DNA from: an uncultured Prevotella sp.
GTDB lineage: Bacteria; Bacteroidota; Bacteroidia; Bacteroidales; Bacteroidaceae
DNA: 5,556 bases
Direction of reading: 5' to 3'
Assembly: GCA_945788545.1 (NCBI GenBank)
Contig: CALZMK010000124.1
Location: 1 to 5,556 of the forward strand
Shown here: positions 1-5,556 of the stretch, piece after piece
Position numbering within the stretch: the stretch's first letter is position 1
How the letters are laid out: every line of letters starts with the position of its first letter
Program-made: the position numbers and the translations under genes
Notes under the pieces: model-generated
The model's input: the letters and a program-made list of their open reading frames with translations, nothing else
Database searches by the model: none
What the model was told of the DNA's origin: nothing

Positions 1-2284
1 ACAGACGCTCTACAAGGAACTTGTGGCGCGCGGAGTGTCCACCTCCCAGTTGCAACGTATTAAGGACAAGTATGAGCAGCAGAAGAAAAACGCTGTGGCA
101 AGTAAGGGTAACAGCAATGTAGATACGCAACGCGTAAACCCAGAACAGGCTGAGGACAAGGCTCCCGCACAAAGCAATGACTTGAATGTGGATGGACCAG
201 AGGGCGGTATCAAGGTATTCGGACGCGACATCTTCCGCACTGCCAACTTGACATTCGAACCAAGCATGAACATCGCGACACCAGTGAACTATAGACTTGG
301 TCCTGGCGACCAGTTGCAGATCGAGGTATGGGGCGCCAGTGAGGCTAACATAACCCAGAAGGTGACTCCAGACGGATATATCTCAATCCCTAATGTAGGA
401 CCGATTAATGTCAACGGATTGACCGTGCAGGCTGCATCCAACCGTATCAAGGCCAAACTGAGTCAGATTTATTCCGGTATGGCTTCATCAAATGTCAACC
501 TGAGCACAAACGTGAAGGTTAGTCTTGGTCAGATTCGCACAATACAGGTAAACATCATGGGTGAGGTGGCACGCCCTGGAACTTACGCACTGTCTTCATT
601 CTCAACAGTATTCCATGCCTTGTATAAGGCAGGCGGTATGAGCCGAATGGGTAGTTTGCGTAATATCAAGGTGGTGCGTGGAGGCCGAACAGTTGCCACC
701 GTCGATGTATATGATTATATCATCAACGGACGTTCTCACTCAGATATTCGACTTCAGGAAGGCGACGTTATTCTCGCGAGTCCCTATGAGGCATTGGTGC
801 TGATTAAGGGTAAGGTGAAGCGTCCGATGTACTATGAGATGAAGAGTTCTGAGTCTATCAGAACACTTATCGGTTTTGCTGGTGGATTCTCAAATGATGC
901 ATATAGAGGCTCAGTGACTGTTGACCGCAATAATTCCAAGGAAAGGACTGTGGCTACAGTGGATGACATGAATTTTGGTGTGTTCAAGGTGAAGGATGGC
1001 GACGTTGTGAGCGTAGGCGAGATTCTCGACCGCTATGACAACCGTATCGAGGTGAAGGGTGCTGTTTATCGCCCTGGATACTATGAATTAGGTAAGGATA
1101 TACAGACAGTGCGCGACCTTATCCAAAGAGCTGACGGACTGCTGGAATATGCATTCACCAACAGAGCCGTGTTGCACAGGGAAAACGATGACAAGACTCT
1201 CGAAGTGATTGCCCTTAACGTGAAGGCTATCTTGGACGGAACAGAACCTGATGTCACTCTTCAGAAGAACGACGTACTGTTCATTCCGAGCAAGTATGAC
1301 CTGGAGTCGAAGGGTACACTTGAAATACGAGGTGAGGTGTATAACCCCAACATATTCCCGTTTGCAGCCAATACCAAACTTGAGGATCTTATTATCATGG
1401 CAGGTGGATTGACAGAGTCGGCCTCAACGGTGAGAGTGGATGTCACTCGTCGCATTATCGACAAGAAGGGAACTAAGAAGCAGAAGGAGATAGCCAAGAC
1501 ATACACATTCGGTGTGAAGGAAGGATTTGTGGTAGAGGGAGATCCTGGATTCGTTCTTGAGCCATACGATCAGGTGTTTGTAAGACGTTCTCCTGGATAC
1601 TCCGAAAAGATAAACGTTTCTGTAGCCGGTGAGGTTGAGTTTGAAGGTGACTATGCCCTTAACGTGCGCAACGAGCGTCTGTCGGATGTTATCGAGAAGG
1701 CTGGAGGTCTTACCGAGTTTGCCTATATCGATGGTGCAAGACTCGAGCGACAGATGACTCCCGAGGAATACAAGCAGGCCCAGGAACTGATGGCTATGGT
1801 GAAAAGCAACAACCAGATTTCGGGCAACGACTCAATCGTTGTGCCCACTGTATCTCGCACTTATTCTGTGGGTATCAACTTGAAGGAGATTATGGAGAAT
1901 CCCCATTCAGCTATCGACCCTGTACTTCAGGAGGGCGACGTAATCGTAGTGCCTCAGTATATGAACACGGTGAGTGTATCAGGATCGGTGCGCAAGCCAA
2001 ACTCAGTGGTCTATGACCCGAAGATGAAGCTGAAGGACTATATCAACGAGGCAGGAGGATATGCCGAGAGAGCACGCAAGAGTGGTACATTCATCCTTTA
2101 TCCCAACGGACATATAAAGGAGTTGGGCAAGAAAGCCAAGGCCAAGGACATTGTCGGTGGTTCGAAGATCATTGTGCCGCAGAAGGGCAGAAGCCAGTGG
2201 AATCTTGCCACATCGCTTTCTACTGTGACTACATCTGTGTCTATGCTTGCAGTGATCGCTTCGTTAATTAATGCAATGAAATAA
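1..2284 (+). CDS. SLBB-domain polysaccharide export protein (OPX, Wza-like), 5'-truncated by window edge
   Basis: This is a polysaccharide export protein of the Wza/OPX family, expected to form the periplasmic and outer-membrane conduit for capsule or exopolysaccharide. The frame is open to the left edge (first full codon at 2). Residues before the GTG at 23 (QTLYKEL) run straight into a helical motif, ARGVSTSQLQRIKDKYEQQ, typical of the N-terminus of Bacteroidetes homologues. The true start and signal peptide therefore lie outside the window. Counting from the GTG at 23 (753 residues), there is a low-complexity linker at about 21-62 and a Poly_export domain at about 88-168 (YRLGPGDQLQIEVWG, TPDGYISIPNVG). 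Six SLBB-type repeats follow, opening at G180, G263, G346, G437, G536 and G654 (GEVARPGTY, GAVYRPGYY and similar). Each has a matching A-G/D-G turn (KAGG, FAGG, RADG, MAGG, KAGG, EAGG). A hydrophobic stretch at about 728-750 ends the protein. E. coli Wza is about half this size with fewer SLBB units. A Wzz-like gene follows after 11 bp. The family call is firm; the exported polymer cannot be told from the sequence. Confidence 0.93.
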   Translation, partial: QTLYKELVARGVSTSQLQRIKDKYEQQKKNAVASKGNSNVDTQRVNPEQAEDKAPAQSNDLNVDGPEGGIKVFGRDIFRTANLTFEPSMNIATPVNYRLGPGDQLQIEVWGASEANITQKVTPDGYISIPNVGPINVNGLTVQAASNRIKAKLSQIYSGMASSNVNLSTNVKVSLGQIRTIQVNIMGEVARPGTYALSSFSTVFHALYKAGGMSRMGSLRNIKVVRGGRTVATVDVYDYIINGRSHSDIRLQEGDVILASPYEALVLIKGKVKRPMYYEMKSSESIRTLIGFAGGFSNDAYRGSVTVDRNNSKERTVATVDDMNFGVFKVKDGDVVSVGEILDRYDNRIEVKGAVYRPGYYELGKDIQTVRDLIQRADGLLEYAFTNRAVLHRENDDKTLEVIALNVKAILDGTEPDVTLQKNDVLFIPSKYDLESKGTLEIRGEVYNPNIFPFAANTKLEDLIIMAGGLTESASTVRVDVTRRIIDKKGTKKQKEIAKTYTFGVKEGFVVEGDPGFVLEPYDQVFVRRSPGYSEKINVSVAGEVEFEGDYALNVRNERLSDVIEKAGGLTEFAYIDGARLERQMTPEEYKQAQELMAMVKSNNQISGNDSIVVPTVSRTYSVGINLKEIMENPHSAIDPVLQEGDVIVVPQYMNTVSVSGSVRKPNSVVYDPKMKLKDYINEAGGYAERARKSGTFILYPNGHIKELGKKAKAKDIVGGSKIIVPQKGRSQWNLATSLSTVTTSVSMLAVIASLINAMK

Positions 2285-2288
2285 AGGA
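2283..2288 (+). promoter_or_regulatory. Shine-Dalgarno-like site for the Wzz-type gene
   Basis: AAAGGA overlaps the stop codon of the export gene and lies seven bases before the ATG at 2296. It supports that start and suggests translation of the two genes from one transcript. Bacteroidetes often do without such sites, so its importance is uncertain. Confidence 0.45.
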
Positions 2289-2295
2289 TATCGAG

Positions 2296-3420
2296 ATGGA
2301 CAAGAATGAACTAAAAGAAGTACTTCTTGAGGTAGAGAAGGAAAAAAAGAATATGGCAAGGCCTGGTCAACCGGCAGGAGAACCTACTGATTGGGTAGGC
2401 CTTGCACAGAAGGCATGGGCTGGTAAGAAATTCATCATGATGGTGACTGCAGGCTTTATGGTAATTGGATTGATAGCCGCCCTATTGACCACAAAGGTAT
2501 ATACCAGTACGGTTACTCTCGTACCGGAGTTGGGTAAATCAAGTTCGTCTTCCACGTTGAGCAGTGTTACGAGTATGTTGGGCCTTGGCGGAGCCATAGG
2601 TGGTGCTTCTGCCGACGCATATAATGTGACTGTTTATCCCGAGGTTGTGGCATCTACCCCTTTCGTGACAAAGTTGTTTGACATCCGTGTCACTGATGAA
2701 GAGGAGGAGATTGACACCACTCTTATTGGATACATGACTCGCGAGAGATTCTCCCTGACGGGAATTATCGTAAAGCCAATACTCTCATTATTTGCCACGG
2801 ATAGCCTGGAAACATCTGACAAGGTAGATGTATTCCGTCTTACAAAGAAACAAAGTAAAGTGGTCGCTGCGCTTAACAAGTCGATAGTGGCCGAAGTGGA
2901 TAAGAAGACGGGAGAGACAACCATTAGTGTTACCATGGACAATCCTGTCATTGCCGCTATTGTTGCCGACACAGTGTGCCGCAATCTTAAGGAGTATATC
3001 ACGGAGTATAGAACAAGAAAGGCCCGAGAGGACCTTGCCAACTATCAGAAGATTGCCGACGAGAGTTATCAGGCATATCTCAAGGCCAGTAGGGCATATG
3101 CCTACTATCAGGACCACAACCGAGGTCTGATTCTTAATGCAGCTATCTCTGAGGGTACAAGGTTGTCGAATGAGCTGAATATCGCATCGCAGGTTTATTC
3201 ACAGATGAAACTGCAGGCTGAGGCTGCTCGCGGTAAGCTGATTGACGAGAAACCGGTGTTTGCCGTTATCCAACCGGCTTCTGTGCCGTTGTTACCTGAC
3301 AACAGTAGAAAGAAGGTAATGATAATCTGGACGTTCTTAGGCTTTGCACTCTCATGTGCATGGGTGGTATTAGGAAAAGATTATCTTAACAATGAGATCT
3401 TGAGTAAGATTAAGAAATAG
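2296..3420 (+). CDS. Wzz/PCP-type chain-length determinant protein, no kinase domain
   Basis: This is an inner-membrane polysaccharide co-polymerase of the Wzz superfamily. Such proteins set polymer chain length and link synthesis to export, working with an OPX partner such as the gene just upstream. The protein has 374 residues. A charged cytoplasmic tail (1-45, rich in K/E) precedes membrane helix 1 at about 46-64. The Wzz-like start of the periplasmic domain follows (KVYTSTVTLVPE, 67-78). Next come a Ser-rich then Gly-rich segment at about 80-105, an acidic patch TDEEEEIDT (133-141), and a long helical, probably coiled-coil region at about 240-320. The proline-rich motif PASVPLLPDNSRKK (327-340) sits immediately before membrane helix 2 (about 341-359), as is usual in this family. 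A short basic tail ends the protein. There is no C-terminal Walker-type tyrosine kinase domain, so any BY-kinase would be a separate gene. The ATG at 2296 has an SD-like site, and the stop is followed by a terminator, so this is the last gene of its operon. Confidence 0.92.
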   Translation: MDKNELKEVLLEVEKEKKNMARPGQPAGEPTDWVGLAQKAWAGKKFIMMVTAGFMVIGLIAALLTTKVYTSTVTLVPELGKSSSSSTLSSVTSMLGLGGAIGGASADAYNVTVYPEVVASTPFVTKLFDIRVTDEEEEIDTTLIGYMTRERFSLTGIIVKPILSLFATDSLETSDKVDVFRLTKKQSKVVAALNKSIVAEVDKKTGETTISVTMDNPVIAAIVADTVCRNLKEYITEYRTRKAREDLANYQKIADESYQAYLKASRAYAYYQDHNRGLILNAAISEGTRLSNELNIASQVYSQMKLQAEAARGKLIDEKPVFAVIQPASVPLLPDNSRKKVMIIWTFLGFALSCAWVVLGKDYLNNEILSKIKK

Positions 3421-3436
3421 AAAAATAATAGATAAA

Positions 3437-3470
3437 TAAAAGGTGCAGTAAAAAACACTGCACCTTTTTT
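3437..3470. terminator. Bidirectional rho-independent terminator between convergent genes
   Basis: A perfect 9-bp inverted repeat, AGGTGCAGT (3441-3449) and ACTGCACCT (3457-3465), encloses a 7-base A-rich loop. It is followed by a T run (3465-3470) and preceded by an A run (3437-3441) that reads as T's on the other strand; A/T pairing can lengthen the stem by about three pairs. It starts about 17-20 bases after the Wzz-type stop and about 21 bases past the stop of the minus-strand EEP gene, so it can serve both convergent units. The rest of the 71-base spacer is A/T-rich, and I see no promoter in it. Confidence 0.9.
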
Positions 3471-3491
3471 ATATTCCATAATTGTTTTTCT

Positions 3492-4316
3492 TTATAGTCC
3501 TATTGTCATGAACACCGGTATGTGGTCGGAGTAGGTGAGATCCCTTGTGTAGTATGACGTTCCGCTGAGTGACTTGTCATGCAAGATATAGTCGATACGT
3601 ACCGGTTTCTTTCCACGATAGGTTGACATGAACCCCTTGCCACATTCCTTAAAACCGTCAACCATGTTTTCACCCATCATCGTGTTATATACGTAGGAGT
3701 AGGGTACATCATTGAAGTCGCCAGTCACTATGCACGGAAGATTGGAGTCGCGCATTTCCATTGCCACCATATTGGCCTGACCGGCACGCACAATCATTCC
3801 GAGGGTGTAGTTGCCATAAATGGCATTGATGAGTGCATTGTCCTCAACCTTGACACCCTTACTTTGCATCTTTACTGCCTGATGAAGAGTACGGCTGAAT
3901 CCCGTAGTCTCAAGGTGGACATTAAACACTCTCACCGACTTGCCATTGACATTGATGTTTGCCCACATCGCACTGTTGTTTGTTTGCTCAAACAATATGG
4001 CTTTCGACCCCGTAATAGGATATCGGCTATAGATTGCCATGTCTTCCCTTCCAATCGCTACATATGGAAAGTATTCGCGATAGATGTCGCTCACCTTCTT
4101 GTCGCCACTGACATTGGTGTATTCCTGTATGCAGAAGACATCCACATTTTCGCGCTTCATCTCTGCCAGCACGTCCTGGGCAATGAATCCAGTGGCGGCA
4201 CGGCCGAAGCGGGCGACATTGTAGGAGGCGACCTTTATGCCTGAACCCGTGTTATTGTCTGACTGGAACAGGCCTGGTTGGAAAATTGTTCCTATATATG
4301 ATGCATAATATCGTGA
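3492..4316 (-). CDS. C-terminal catalytic fragment of the frameshifted EEP protein
   Basis: This frame is open from 4316 (just after a TGA at 4319-4317) to the stop at 3492 and encodes the whole EEP catalytic domain. The first possible start is a GTG at 4172, with the first ATG shortly after at about 4160. Both lie downstream of the SYNV strand that carries the conserved Asn, so no independent start would give an intact domain. This argues that the fragment is the tail of the 4545 gene and not a gene of its own. The segment 4295-4240 reads IGTIFQPGLFQSDNNTGSG, the natural linker between membrane helix 3 and the enzyme. Confidence 0.7.
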   Translation of the reverse strand, partial: SRYYASYIGTIFQPGLFQSDNNTGSGIKVASYNVARFGRAATGFIAQDVLAEMKRENVDVFCIQEYTNVSGDKKVSDIYREYFPYVAIGREDMAIYSRYPITGSKAILFEQTNNSAMWANINVNGKSVRVFNVHLETTGFSRTLHQAVKMQSKGVKVEDNALINAIYGNYTLGMIVRAGQANMVAMEMRDSNLPCIVTGDFNDVPYSYVYNTMMGENMVDGFKECGKGFMSTYRGKKPVRIDYILHDKSLSGTSYYTRDLTYSDHIPVFMTIGL

Positions 4317-4545
4317 TCAAGGGGATGGGGGCGATAAACCAATGGCGCATAATCAGCCAATAAACCAACATCAGGATATTGGCGATGATAAACACTGGCA
4401 ATACATACACACACATCGCCGAAGCCATATTACCCACTGGTGACGAGTCGCCGCCAAACAATCCCACTATAGTGAAGATGCTGACCACCAATTGGAGAAT
4501 CAGCATCATCAGGGATACATATCTTTTCACTGCAAGTTTTCCCAT
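4252..4545 (-). CDS. N-terminal membrane fragment of the frameshifted EEP protein
   Basis: This 97-residue reading frame begins MGKLAVKRYVSLMM and holds nearly three hydrophobic helices (about 10-30, 44-64, 68-84), with a GGDSSPVGN loop between the first two. After Y84 it reads into a tail (RNNFPTRPVPVRQ) that looks like out-of-frame sequence, then stops. It has no catalytic motif. The ATG follows the upstream kinase stop by 11 bases (ACACAAATAGAT region) with no Shine-Dalgarno motif, which is normal in Bacteroidetes. If translated as is, the product would be a short membrane peptide without enzymatic activity. Confidence 0.7.
   Translation of the reverse strand: MGKLAVKRYVSLMMLILQLVVSIFTIVGLFGGDSSPVGNMASAMCVYVLPVFIIANILMLVYWLIMRHWFIAPIPLITILCIIYRNNFPTRPVPVRQ
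4293..4299. repeat. Short TA-dinucleotide tract at the frameshift point
   Basis: TATATAT on the plus strand (ATATATA in the coding sense) sits exactly where the coding potential of the EEP gene moves from one frame to the other. One more TA unit would join both frames as I-I-Y-I-G-T. At about three and a half units the tract is short for classical phase variation, so this is a candidate slippage site and not a proven one. Confidence 0.6.
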
Positions 4546-4556
4546 ATCTATTTGTG

Positions 4557-5556
4557 TTAAATGTATTTCTCAATAGTGTCGATAAGGTGCTCCACCTTGA
4601 ACGGCTTGGAGATAAACTCGTTGCAGCCGGCGTCGCGTGCCTCTTGGATACTGTCCTCAAAGGCGTAGGCACTAAGTGCCAAAATAGGTGTGGAGGGATT
4701 AATTTCCTTGATGATGCGGGTGGCGTCGAGACCGTTCATCTCGGGCATACGTATGTCCATCAAGATCATGTCGGGATGCTCTTCCTCGTTGAGGGTCACA
4801 GCTTCAATGCCGTTGCGAGCACGGAGCAAGCGATAGCGATTGTTGAGCACGCTCTGTATGAGTTCATAGTTACATTCCTCGTCCTCAGCCACAAGTATGA
4901 GTTTCATCTTGCTGATATCAACCTCAGGTTTCGCCCTGAGTGTGCGCGAGATGGTGAAGCATGGTTTGGAGGTGGTGTTGTTGCCAGCGTACGATCCGTC
5001 GAAGGGGAAGGTGAATGTGAATGTGGAACCCACGCCAAGTTCTGAGCTGACGGAGATATGCCCTCCCAACTTCTCCACGATAATCTTGCTGAGAGGCAGA
5101 CCAAGACCGTAGCCGTTTTGCTGCTCGGCATCCTTGGAAACATAGGTTTGGAAGATGGAGTCGATGTCCTTGGGGTCGATTCCCGAACCAGTGTCAGCCA
5201 CTTTCATCGTGATGAACTTTTCGTCCTCTGACACTTGGTAACCAAAGGTGATGCTACCATTGACAGTATGCTTGAGAGCATTGCTGATGAGATTGCAGAA
5301 CACCTGTGTAATGCGATTGATGTCGGTGTTGAGAATAACAGTTTTTTGAGGTATCTCAGCCACCAACTTTATTTGCTCGGGACAGCGGAACTTGAATATC
5401 TGCTTTATGTTGGCGCACATCTCAGTGAGGTTGGCGGGAGCCTTCTTCATCTGTATCTCTCCTGACTCCACTCTCGACAAGTCGAGTATCTCGTTGATCA
5501 GACTGAGCAGACGATTATTGTTGCTCTCCACGATTTCGAGCATCTTCAGGCGCTCC
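4557..5556 (-). CDS. Hybrid sensor histidine kinase/response regulator, 5'-truncated by window edge
   Basis: This is the C-terminal part of a two-component hybrid kinase, 332 residues visible; the frame is open to the right edge. The ATG at 5543 lies inside the dimerisation domain and is not the start. Numbering from it, the end of HisKA is at 1-30 (NRLLSLINEILDLSRVESG); the phospho-accepting His should lie just outside the window. The HATPase domain at about 38-181 has an N box (NLISNALKHT, N84/N88), a G1 box (VADTGSGID, D117, G119, G121), an F-box-like IFQTYV and a G2 box (GYGLGLPLS). A linker leads to a receiver domain at about 213-328 with the acidic pocket E220/D221, phospho-acceptor D263 (LMDIRMPEMNG), S291 in the switch position (ALSAYAF) and K313 (ISKPF). 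The protein ends with the receiver and has no AraC-type DNA-binding domain, so it is not a one-protein HTCS. Its output probably passes to an Hpt or another regulator, or the receiver tunes the kinase. The signal sensed is unknown because the sensor part is missing. Confidence 0.94.
   Translation of the reverse strand, partial: ERLKMLEIVESNNNRLLSLINEILDLSRVESGEIQMKKAPANLTEMCANIKQIFKFRCPEQIKLVAEIPQKTVILNTDINRITQVFCNLISNALKHTVNGSITFGYQVSEDEKFITMKVADTGSGIDPKDIDSIFQTYVSKDAEQQNGYGLGLPLSKIIVEKLGGHISVSSELGVGSTFTFTFPFDGSYAGNNTTSKPCFTISRTLRAKPEVDISKMKLILVAEDEECNYELIQSVLNNRYRLLRARNGIEAVTLNEEEHPDMILMDIRMPEMNGLDATRIIKEINPSTPILALSAYAFEDSIQEARDAGCNEFISKPFKVEHLIDTIEKYI

Larger units (their letters stand above)
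3492..4545 (-). pseudogene. Membrane-anchored endonuclease/exonuclease/phosphatase family protein, frameshifted
   Basis: This is one gene in two frames. It starts at the ATG at 4545, stays in frame to about 4294, and then continues in another frame to the stop at 3492. If one TA unit is restored in the TATATAT tract at 4293-4299, the reading becomes LCIIYIGTIFQPGLFQ and gives a continuous 351-residue protein. In that numbering, three membrane helices lie at about 10-30, 44-64 and 68-89. The EEP domain spans about 104-351 with SYNVARFG (N110), CIQEYT (E142), FNVHLETTG (H211), VTGDFNDVPYS (D277, N279), RIDYIL (D319) and YSDHIPV (D341, H342). All residues expected for this metal-dependent phosphoesterase fold are present. 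Positive residues before helix 1 and between helices 2 and 3 suggest that the catalytic domain faces the periplasm (inference). The substrate is unknown, as the family covers nucleases, sphingomyelinases and lipid or sugar phosphatases. The start lies 11 bp after the hybrid kinase stop, so the two are probably co-transcribed. As read here the gene is inactive, but a sequencing error or a reversible tract change would give the same picture. Confidence 0.85.

Noticed and set aside
23..25. GTG at 23 as the real start of the export protein
   Set aside because: The frame is open to the left edge, the residues before it fit the conserved N-terminal helix of the family, and no signal peptide follows the GTG. 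The gene is truncated by the window.
2634..3041. 135-codon minus-strand open frame opposite the Wzz-type gene
   Set aside because: It is antisense to a clear Wzz coding region; its composition (Ser/Val-rich, no domain) is that of a shadow frame.
3864..4244. 126-codon plus-strand open frame opposite the EEP gene
   Set aside because: The opposite strand carries EEP catalytic motifs throughout; the plus-strand product has no recognisable features.
4285..4305. Programmed ribosomal frameshift in the EEP gene
   Set aside because: The needed shift is +1 (or -2). I see no slippery heptamer, no codon pair allowing tRNA re-pairing (Ile AUA to UAU, or Tyr UAU to AUA, would mispair), and no obvious stimulatory hairpin. 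An indel in the TA tract explains the data more simply.
4546..4556. Separate promoter for the EEP gene between the kinase stop and the ATG at 4545
   Set aside because: Eleven bases is too short for a promoter, and I see no convincing Bacteroidetes -33/-7 pair (TTTG/TAnnTTTG) placed to serve it; co-transcription with the kinase is more likely.
4554..5045. 163-codon plus-strand open frame opposite the kinase
   Set aside because: It lies fully antisense to well-supported HATPase and receiver coding sequence and shows no recognisable domain.

Overview
The window looks like part of a Bacteroidales chromosome, most likely Prevotellaceae or a close relative. The basis is protein character (an SLBB-rich polysaccharide export protein, a Wzz-type protein without a kinase domain, a three-helix membrane-anchored EEP protein, a hybrid histidine kinase), moderate GC and A/T-rich gene starts with weak Shine-Dalgarno signals. 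The genus is inferred from protein style only, since no rRNA or other marker gene is present.

Layout: two operon ends converge on a shared terminator. On the plus strand, the left part (1-3420) carries the 3' end of an exopolysaccharide/capsule export operon. It holds a large outer-membrane polysaccharide export (OPX, Wza-like) protein with one Poly_export domain and six SLBB-type repeats, cut by the left edge. Eleven bases later comes a Wzz/PCP-type chain-length or co-polymerase protein. Together they would form much of the envelope-spanning export machine, with the Wzz-like protein in the inner membrane and the OPX protein in the periplasm and outer membrane.

Positions 3421-3491 are a short intergenic spacer. 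It holds a strong 9-bp hairpin flanked by A and T runs that can terminate transcription from both sides.

On the minus strand, the right part (3492-5556) reads leftwards. First is the 3' part of a hybrid sensor histidine kinase (end of HisKA, HATPase, C-terminal receiver), cut by the right edge. Eleven bases after its stop comes an endonuclease/exonuclease/phosphatase (EEP) family protein with three N-terminal membrane helices. This second gene is broken by a frameshift. The membrane part (4252-4545) and the catalytic part (3492 to about 4316) lie in different frames, and the break falls in a TATATAT tract at 4293-4299. Adding back one TA unit restores a continuous 351-residue protein with all catalytic motifs.

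I see no mobile element, CRISPR array, tRNA or rRNA, and no convincing new system. The most noteworthy observations are the dinucleotide-tract frameshift in the EEP gene and the size and architecture of the six-SLBB OPX protein.
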